Source: Amoebidium appalachense (lineage: Eukaryota > Ichthyosporea). From it: a stretch of DNA of 64,000 bases. Shown here one piece after another: positions 56,331 through 64,000 of the stretch. The notes beneath the pieces are model-generated. The model saw nothing but the letters and a program-made list of their open reading frames with translations. It had not been told where the DNA came from and did no database searches. Position numbers and translations under genes: made by a program. The stretch spans positions 3,038,001 to 3,102,000 of the forward strand of contig CAVNZM010000002.1 in NCBI GenBank assembly GCA_963693365.1, written 5' to 3'. The first letter of the stretch is position 1, and each line of letters starts with the position of its first letter.

Positions 56331-57331
56331 ACATGTACAGTGTACACACCATCCGGCTACTTCGCCAAAAACCATCATTATTATAACTTCCCGTATAAAA
56401 GCCACTGAGTGATTCAATAATGAGGCGGCTAGACCAGCGCAAGATTCGATCGTAGAAGTGTTTAATTTATAATCGGATCCGAGAGTGAATATGCAATCAA
56501 TACTAATTAGGATGGCATGTCATGATATACTGGAAACTATGTTCTAATATTAGAGATGTTCTCTAAAACGCACGGAAATGTCAGCTAAAGTGTGCGGAGA
56601 CCTTGGAGAAAATTTCGATGCTAGGCCAACGACAATGTAAGCCGTTGAAGTATTTTACATCTGAGAACCCTAAAGTCATATACACACGGCAGGGGGAGGG
56701 GGGGAGGGGGGGGGGGGGGGGGGGGGGGGGGGAGGGGGGGGGGGGGGGGGGGGGCGGCTGTAAATGCTCTAAAGGTATGTACATGAAAAACGGAGACCAA
56801 GCAGCTTTTTTGTGTGTATGTACTGGCACGCGTGTCTGTGCCCGCGTCATAAGTGTGCCCATGAACGACTTGAATGTATGTGTATGGGTTTGCGTGCGTG
56901 TGTGTGTGGTGGGGGGGTTCAAGTGGGGGGGGGGGGGGGGGGGGGGTTAATTGGGGGGGAGGAGGTGGGGATTGGCAAGAGAGGCAGTAAAGCGAAAAAA
57001 GAGCAGGGAAAGGGGTGGTGATCATCAGTTGGTCCGACCTTGGTCGATGATGAGGCACCCAGTGGTGCCCATGGCACTGGCCCCAAGTTGAAGCAATAGC
57101 GATGACAAATGGTCTAATCAGAATCGGATATTTCGTTTTTTCAAATCTGAGAAACATGCCTGAGAGTGATTACATAAGGTCAGTCTAAACCAAGAACGAT
57201 GATGCCATGTGATTGGCAATGAACCCCCCCCCCGCCCCCCACCCTCCCCCCCACGCAATGGCCCTTCTTACATTTTCTTTCACCCCACCTCCTCCTTAGG
57301 CTCATCGTTCCCTGTTCTTGCTTTTTTTCTT

Positions 57332-57370
<39 letters not shown>

Positions 57371-57602
57371 GGCCCTCCTCACCGCGCTCATCTGCTCATC
57401 TCTCCCCCGGCCTCCCCCTCCCTCCCCACCCTAAAGCTCCACCTCCCCAAACCACAAACCCCACCGTGGCCAATAGTGTGCACTTATTAATTAACCGCTG
57501 TCTTGCAACTGAGAGGGGGACATTTTGCTCCACCAAGTTTTATATTATGGCTGGTACACATCTTTGGATTTCTGTGCATGATCCCCCCCCCCCCCCCCCG
57601 GG

Positions 57603-57667
<65 letters not shown>

Positions 57668-59053
57668 ACACACACACACGCACACACACCGTGTCCCGGG
57701 CCCGCTTTCCTTCTGTCCCTGACAATTTCCCCCTGCTCCATCACCCTACCCTTGTCAGTGTGTTCTAGCAAGCACAGTCACCGTAAGAGGGCGTGTTGAA
57801 ACATTTTCGTGCAAGAATATGATTGCCGAATTTTGTGCCCTACCAAACACGCCATTGCATGCGTATATATAATGCACGTGTAATCTCTTTATACGGAGAT
57901 TGCACCACATAAAGGCACCACGGAGTTTGCACCATAAGTAGGCACAGCCGGAGATTGCACCATATATAGGCACAGCTGGAGATCGCACCATATATTGGCA
58001 CAGCCGGAAATCGCACCACATATAGGCACAGCCGGAGATCGCACCATATATAAGCACTGCCGCAGAAAATACCATATATGGATGCATAGCTGGTAAGTAT
58101 GTGGTGGTGTTTCGCTAAACAATGTACGTTAACTATGTTTGAGTAGAGTTTCTTTCCTCCTTTTCTTTCTTTCGAGTCTTCATCACTTCTTCCTTTGGGT
58201 TTGTGCGTGCGTGCGTACAGCGTACATGTTTTCCGTGCACGCGGGCGGAGGGGGAGGGCAGGGGCTCGAGGGGCGGGGGGAGGGGGGGGGGGGGGGGTTG
58301 GCAATGAGAATTCGATGATGTGCACACCAGGTCGATAGGGATTTATAGCACGGACAGATGTCTGGACAACACGGTCAAGGCGGGGCAGGAGGAGCAGGGC
58401 CTGTTGTGGCAATGATGTGGGTGTGTGGGTGGGTGGGTGGGATGCTTGGGAGAGGGACAGGGGGGAGGAGTGGCGGGGAGGAAGAGGGGGGTGTTGTGCA
58501 CCTAAATTACAAACCGAATCATACGAAATCTACAACTGTTGGTCTCAGACAAAACTGAGTGCCTTGCCTGCCCTTCTCCTTTGTATGTGTTTGGTGTGAC
58601 CCAGGTAACTACATATGTATGTGTGTTGGGCGCAAGGTAATTAGTAATAGTGGGCCGGGGGGGGGGGGGGGGGGGGGGGGGAAAGGGTATAGAGGGATCG
58701 GCAGCCAAACACGTGGATGTTTTCAATCTACTCTACATTTTCCACTCCTGCCCTGAATTTAGCAGCATAAATCAAACACCAAGGGTGGTAAGTCTACAGC
58801 GAATACATGCTTTCTAGGTGGTTACTTCCTGGATATACTTGTCGTTTGCTTTATGGATGCGCATTTCCACTACTTGAACCAAACTACTCGAACTGACAAG
58901 TAATATCGGCCCATAGTGCTTTTTTTTTTTTTTTTGGTGCCGCTTGTTCACACAACATGTAGGACCTGGTGCACACCCCCCTGTCCCCCTCTCCCCATCA
59001 CACCCTTTTTTTGTTGCCTTCCTTTTTTTTTTTTTTGTTATCTCCCCACCTCC

Positions 59054-59088
<35 letters not shown>

Positions 59089-59310
59089 TTCCCCTCCGGA
59101 CTCCGTGACTGTGTTGGTAAGTTTGCCCCTTAGTTCGTCACATAGCTGACCACACTCCAATTCTTCACTGCTCGGTTCGTATTGCATTCTTGCCTGCCTC
59201 GCCGTTTGTGTACATGTTTTTGCTCCTCACACCGTGTATCATTTGGTGTCTGCAGGGACATACACTCTCCCACACCTCGAGCCTTCTCCTGCCCACCCAA
59301 ACCTTATCCC
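56331..59310. other. intergenic region, no gene seen
   Basis: Mostly unique DNA with G or C runs (56697-56755, 56921-56946, 57334-57368, 58280-58297, 58658-58681, 59058-59088), (CA)n at 57606-57656 and a 28-bp minisatellite at 57887-58080. Short frames lack family features. Confidence 0.5.
57887..58080. repeat. 28-bp minisatellite, about 6-7 units
   Basis: The unit GGCACAGCCGGAGATCGCAC-CATATATA recurs with starts at 57914, 57941, 57969, 57997, 58025 and 58053 (spacing 27-28). Because 28 is not a multiple of 3, the minus strand is open in several frames, which explains the repetitive peptide ORFs here. Confidence 0.9.
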
Positions 59311-60429
59311 TTAAGGTTTGCCATTGATGGGAATCCTGATGGCAAAGCGAGTGGATGCAGCCTTTGTGGTCCGCAAGCTCTCCGCCACCCCCTCAGGAAT
59401 AACGTCAGCAAAAATCTTGCTGACCTTCTTGGCCAAGAAGAGAGAGTACTTTCCCTCCAGCTTCACAATGGATGTGCTTGCCCATCTCTTTTCCTTGTTT
59501 TCATCTTCACAAGCAGGAAGATGATCAAGAGGCATGGGTTTCATTTCTGCATCCCAGTTGGGATCATAGAAAAAGGGCACCGTCATGCGGTCCGAGGCTT
59601 GTGTGTTCTTTGCACGGTGGCGCATGCTTTTGAATCTGCCTCCCGTCATGCGATCAAGCACATCACCCACATTGCATATCATGGCAGCCTCATCAAAGGG
59701 CACATCGACCCATCCCTTTTCTGGATGTTCGAATTGCAGGCCAGGGGCAAACTGCTTGAGCAGTGTCCAGAGCCCGTAATCAGTGTGGGCGCCTATGCCC
59801 CACTGTTCAACCTTTTCACCCTCTCCCGTTACTATTTTTTCTGTGGATGGAGGGTAGTTGAACAACCGTACCAACGCAATGGGATCACCAAGCGTCACAT
59901 GTTCGTTGATGTACTGGGGGTCAAGCCCCAACGACAGAGAAACAAGCTCCATGAGCCTGTTCCCCAGCTGTGTAACATCATCGATGTACTTCAACACAGC
60001 CGAGCGGAGCTCTGGCACAGTTTCATCAGGGAATTGGTTTTTCCCGTACAGCGGCGTGCGCGCAATTACACGGGGATCACATTCTTCATGTTCTGGGCCC
60101 ACGTATAGCCCTTCCTTCTGGTCGGTCTTGCCGTGAGTCCTCTCCCCACCCTGGGGCATGTAGCCCCTCCAAGCAACGCCGCCGTTTTGCACATGAAGCT
60201 TCAGCTTTTCTTCCAAGGGAAGGTTGAAGAAACGCCTCCCGCTCTCGTGTATGTTCTTCTGGACGTCGACGGGAGCTCCGTGGCCAACACAGAGGAACGC
60301 GCCCCAGGACGAGCAGGCGTCGTAGAGTTGCGCAGCCACGAGTTTCGCTCCCTCGCTGTTCCCGTCGATCGGGGTATGGAGGGAAACCAGGGCCGGGCTG
60401 ATGTCGACAACGGGGAATGCGGCCGCCAT
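59311..60429 (-). CDS. 2-oxoglutarate/Fe(II)-dependent oxygenase, isopenicillin N synthase-like
   Basis: Non-haem iron dioxygenase of the plant-GA/IPNS type; the substrate is unknown. 372 aa, intronless. The ATG at 60427-60429 is preferred over one 17 codons upstream because MAAAFPVVDIS begins the conserved DIOX_N region (FPVVDISPAL; residues 5-14). DIOX_N continues through WGAFLCVGHG (42-51), FFNLPLEEKLKL (67-78) and GYMPQGGERTHG (89-100). The jelly-roll core has iron ligands H215 and D217 in WGIGAHTDYGLWTLL, distal H271 in KSMRHRAKN, and the 2-oxoglutarate-binding Arg281 in RMTVPFFYDP (the usual R-x-S is R-x-T here). ICNVGDVLDRMTGGRF (251-266) matches the family. Length is usual (about 300-370). 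The neighbouring PL6 gene is also intronless and on the same strand, but 10 kb away. Confidence 0.92.
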   Translation of the reverse strand: MAAAFPVVDISPALVSLHTPIDGNSEGAKLVAAQLYDACSSWGAFLCVGHGAPVDVQKNIHESGRRFFNLPLEEKLKLHVQNGGVAWRGYMPQGGERTHGKTDQKEGLYVGPEHEECDPRVIARTPLYGKNQFPDETVPELRSAVLKYIDDVTQLGNRLMELVSLSLGLDPQYINEHVTLGDPIALVRLFNYPPSTEKIVTGEGEKVEQWGIGAHTDYGLWTLLKQFAPGLQFEHPEKGWVDVPFDEAAMICNVGDVLDRMTGGRFKSMRHRAKNTQASDRMTVPFFYDPNWDAEMKPMPLDHLPACEDENKEKRWASTSIVKLEGKYSLFLAKKVSKIFADVIPEGVAESLRTTKAASTRFAIRIPINGKP

Positions 60430-61873
60430 TTTTGCACACAAGAAAGAGAATGAGGGGGAAAAAAAGTACGACTCTGTCAAAGCTTTGAACCTCTTCGTTG
60501 TGTGCCAGCGAAAGAAAAACTTTATGAGTTATGACCCATGATTTTTTCTTCTTTTTTCTTTTATGTCTCAGGGACTCTCAGGGAGTGTCAATCAAAGCGG
60601 CAAAAGTGCTCCATGAACATACTTCAATCAAAACGAGATAGAATGTCGTACTTCCGATCCGCGAGATCTGCGGGATGACACAACCCATAAGGGCCAAAAA
60701 AAAAAAAAAAAAAAAAGGCTTTTGCATACAATCCTATTTGTATAAAGAAGCAATATATATTTATATTAATATTTTACTTTTCTGAATCCGCTGAATTTGA
60801 AAATATGCGTGCAGACGACATGGTATTGCCGTAGAACTACCGTAATAATGGTTGCCCCAATCATTAGTGACCGCGTGACGAGTTCTGAGTCCGCATCGTC
60901 GAATTCCTACTAGGTATCATAGCCTAGCCATATAATTGTTTTCACACAGACAAATTAGCCTATACATTGTATACAAGCCAGGCGTTACAAATAAAGTAGC
61001 ACAATATATGGAAAGACGCACGTGTACTTGTGCACATATGTACAGTGCAGTATGCTGCATGTCTGTTTATATTGCATGAACGAGAGTGATATCAGCCAGG
61101 AGTCCTAGGACCAGCCTCCAGGGTTTGGAAAAATGTATTACGTGATATAGTAACCAAATATAGCAGGTGTCGGACTAGAATCTGTTTTTATTGGTTTACC
61201 ACCACCAATTATCAGCACGTATTTCTGAGCCACTGTAGCGCACAGAAACACAAAAAAGGATCTTTCAAGTAACCAAAAACAGTGCACAAGCGTCGATGTT
61301 TCTGTCGTTGACAAATGCGTGTCTTTGTTTTCCAAAATATTTCTGATATTACTTTCCAACACTATTCATATGGAGAGACTGGCTATGCTGGTTTTTGATG
61401 TGGACATAGGCAAGGCGCATATGTGACTTGTATGCGAGAGTGGAAGTGAGAGTTCATCTTCTTGATTGTTTTCCCTTCGACAGCACGAGCGCAACTATTT
61501 AAGTTTTTATTCTAAGCAGTTTCTATGTATACGTAGGGGATACGGTTTTATGTATTCACTTACACACACCAACACTGCTGCAACCGGTGTTGTAAGGTCA
61601 GTCCTAAAGACCGTCGGCATAATTTATGCTTTTCGACGTGTTGTGTGTAAGATCTACTTGAACCCCCAAACCGGGTAAAACTTGAATTTTTTTGTTAAGA
61701 GCTTTTCGTTTACTTTTGTTTTAGTAACACCAAGTAGCCTTTATTAACGACTCTGTCGTCTAGATGAAGTGAGCACGCCTTTTTAGTAGCGCAGCCCCTT
61801 TAGCTCAGTGGGGAACAAAGAAGGGAAAGGACGAGACCGTTGAATATTTTTGCGCAGTAGAATATTAGCCAAC
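60430..61873. other. intergenic region between oxygenase and the last gene
   Basis: Ordinary-looking unique DNA with a poly-A run (60697-60717). A tRNA A-box-like word TTTAGCTCAGTGGGG occurs at 61798-61812 without a matching B box. Short frames (for example 61138-61362 on minus) lack support. Confidence 0.5.
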
Positions 61874-62308
61874 ATGGATGCTACCGTGTCCACGAGTGTC
61901 GATCCGCAGAGAGCTCCGCAGAGGGAATTAGCAGAGCAGCCACCAAAACTGACACAGAGGAAGAACAAGCAACCCTGGCCCAGCTTGAGTGGGTAAGAGC
62001 ACAGGGGAGGCCACAAGACATAGTTATCTGCATCTGGAAAAAGGCGGGGACGGCTCTCGGGAGGGGGGGGAGGGGGGAGGGGGGGGGGGGGAGAGGGGGG
62101 GGGGGAGGGGGAGGGGGAGGGGGGCAGGGGGCGGGATGGGGAAAGCGGGAATGGGGGGCGCTCAATGTGTTTATTGCACGCGCGACCCGTGTTTGTTGGG
62201 AGGCGTGGGTATGTGTGATGGTTAGCTCTGAAATTGCGGTTTTTGAGGCCTAGGTTCCACACACTCTAAAAGTTGGCAGGGCAAATCATAACCTATGTGC
62301 AAGGACAC

Positions 62309-62376
<68 letters not shown>

Positions 62377-62603
62377 GCGTGTGTGTGCGTGTGTGTGTGT
62401 GGTGCGTGTGTATGTGTATGTCTGCGCGCGCTCGCGCGCGCGCGTGTGTGTATGCATGTGTGTGTGTTGACGTGTATGCGCATAGGCACACACGTGTGTG
62501 TTTGTGAGTGTGTGTGTGAATTTATGTGGTTGTGCTTGGGTGGGTGTTCAAGTAGATGGGTAAGGGGAGTGAGAGTTTGTGTTGTATATGACAGTCATCC
62601 CCC

Positions 62604-62637
<34 letters not shown>

Positions 62638-62916
62638 CTTCCCAAGCCCTCTCTATCTTTCTTTGTGGAGGAGAATATGGGTAGAGTATGAGACGGGTAG
62701 CAAGGTAAAACGAAGTAGGGACTTACTATGTTCAATATATCAAAGAGGGAAAGAAAAGACTAAGCTTTCACACCACATCCCTAATGTTTTTTTCCTGTGC
62801 AGCCTCGGTGCGTCAGCGCCCCTCCGCTATTTTCATCTCTCGGAAAATCCGTTACCCGAAGGCGCCGGGTTTTTGGTTCCCGGTACGTGCCATTTTTCTT
62901 TGCATTCCTATACCAT

Positions 62917-62992
<76 letters not shown>

Positions 62993-63870
62993 CCGTGCAG
63001 CTCTTAGACGGAATCTGTGATATCTACCGATTTATGTTTGGCTCTTTTTTTGCTCCCGTGGGAAGAGGGGGGGGGGGGGGGGGGGGGGGGGGGAGGTGGG
63101 GGGTAGTTAATTCTTTTCCTCCATATTTTCTGCCCTCCAGTTGGTGTCCCGGTCTTCACACCCTCCCTCCCACCCGCCCCCTTCCGGCCTCCCCTACCCC
63201 CCCCCTACCCCCCCCCTGCCCCCCCCCCCCCCCCCCTCCCTCCTCCTTCCCCATGCCACCACCTCCACGGTCACCACAACACCACACACGTACACACATG
63301 CACGCCACACTCCTGCCCGGCCCTCCTCCCTGGTCGTCAGCACTCCGCTCTTTGTTGGCACACACATGCACACAGGCTCAAACATACACACACATACAAG
63401 AACACAGTGGGACATTGATGACGTGGCACACATGCATGCATGCTTGCACGATTGCAAGTGCACACGGGCACGGGTATTCACACCCAAAACACCTGGGCAG
63501 GATTCCCCCGGTCCATCCCCCCCTTCCCCCTTCATCCATCCATTTCACTGCTCCCACCAAACAGTTTGTTGCCCGAAATTACGCATTTTCTTGCACAAAT
63601 ATGAAAACGGAGGGGGAGGTGGGGGGGAAAGGGGGGCACACACACACAAAAATGCACACGCAAACACACTCATCATAGTTGCAGGCAAAGCAACAAAAAC
63701 ATGCACGTGTGTGTCCAGGAATATGTCTTCTAATCACTCTTAGTTTGCCTCTATTTTCTTTTTCATTCCACACGTCCGATGATGCAGGGACAATGAGTTT
63801 CTAGGCTTCCGTATGCGCACGCACACACGCATGCTCACACACACACAAACACACACACACACGTGCACAC

Positions 63871-63916
<46 letters not shown>

Positions 63917-64000
63917 ACACCCACACACCCACACCCACACACACACACACGTACACACACACACACACGTACACACACACACACACAACCCCCCCCCCCC
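61874..64000 (+). CDS. 5' portion of an unidentified multi-exon gene (runs off the window)
   Basis: Exon 1 is 61874-61992: ATG, then [19 protein letters not shown]... PWPSLSG, donor GTAAGAG at 61993. Exon 2 is 62803-62882, acceptor TTTCCTGTGCAG, encoding [26 protein letters not shown], donor GTACGTG. The two join in frame (phase 2). A third exon may start at 63009 (acceptor CTCTTAG, reading [11 protein letters not shown]), another near 63565 (reading [13 protein letters not shown]), and a short one at 63789-63810 (reading DNEFLGFR before GTATGC). The DNEFLGFR word resembles the end of some formylglycine-generating-enzyme-like domains, but this is a weak hint only. Product unknown. Exons 1-2 are moderately supported; the rest is tentative. 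Confidence 0.4.
62311..62520 (+). repeat. (GT)n array in intron 1 of the last gene
   Basis: (GT)n with GC-rich alternating words (CGCGCGCTCGCGCGCGCGCG near 62423-62444), then GT-rich sequence to about 62520. It is followed by a C run (62600-62636). Confidence 0.9.
63816..63990 (+). repeat. (CA)n array at the right edge
   Basis: CA repeats with CACCCACAC and ACGTACAC words, ending in a C run that continues past the window (63991-64000). Confidence 0.9.

Noticed and set aside
61138-61362. 74-residue minus-strand ORF
   Set aside because: No homology signal, promoter or splice evidence.
61796-61865. tRNA gene suggested by an A-box-like TTTAGCTCAGTGGGG
   Set aside because: No B box (GGTTCRANNC) or acceptor-stem pairing in the following 80 bases.

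Overview
The window is nuclear DNA from a eukaryote. It has intron-rich genes, replication-type histone genes whose 3' ends carry animal-style stem-loops, non-LTR retrotransposon copies, SINE-like repeats, and an extreme load of (CA)n/(GT)n, poly-G/poly-C and C(n)A(n) tracts. The animal-like histones with stem-loop 3' ends, together with orthologues of ANKRD16 and SPB1/FTSJ3, fit a holozoan protist (for example an ichthyosporean-like organism) better than a fungus or plant. That placement is an inference. Nothing in the window looks prokaryotic, and no CRISPR array, operon or convincing tRNA/rRNA gene was seen.

Layout. 1-366: last exon of an unidentified coiled-coil protein. 1328-9870: histone cluster H2B(-), H3(+), H4(-), H2A(+). 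Each gene ends in a GGTGTT-loop-AACACC type hairpin followed by a purine-rich HDE-like motif. A 5'-truncated LINE (about 1926-4827) sits in the shared H2B/H3 promoter. The H2A copy has an in-frame TAG. 10013-20691: a 12-exon ANKRD16 orthologue (332 aa). 22351-37241: a 21-exon SPB1/FTSJ3 rRNA methyltransferase (828 aa). 39268-42946: a 3-exon PX-domain protein (429 aa). 47625-49094 (-): an intronless secreted PL6-type polysaccharide lyase. 52542-54207 (-): a second, broken LINE copy that carries a small retroposed hairpin. 54594-55272: two SINE-like copies. 59311-60429 (-): an intronless 2-oxoglutarate/Fe(II) oxygenase. From 61874: the first exons of an unidentified gene running off the right edge.

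How it fits together. The histone genes supply chromatin, and their common hairpins imply one SLBP/U7-like 3' processing route. ANKRD16 (alanyl-tRNA proofreading helper in animals) and SPB1 (pre-60S methyltransferase) are translation and ribosome genes lying next to each other on the same strand. Their exon models were built by hand from reading frame, splice dinucleotides and family conservation, and both close in frame over all exons. Many introns start right before poly-C or poly-G and end in a (CA)n-CAG acceptor. Simple repeats therefore form much of the splice-site context.

Most long open frames in the window that encode Thr-His, Cys-Val, poly-Pro or poly-Gly are microsatellite artefacts and are not annotated.
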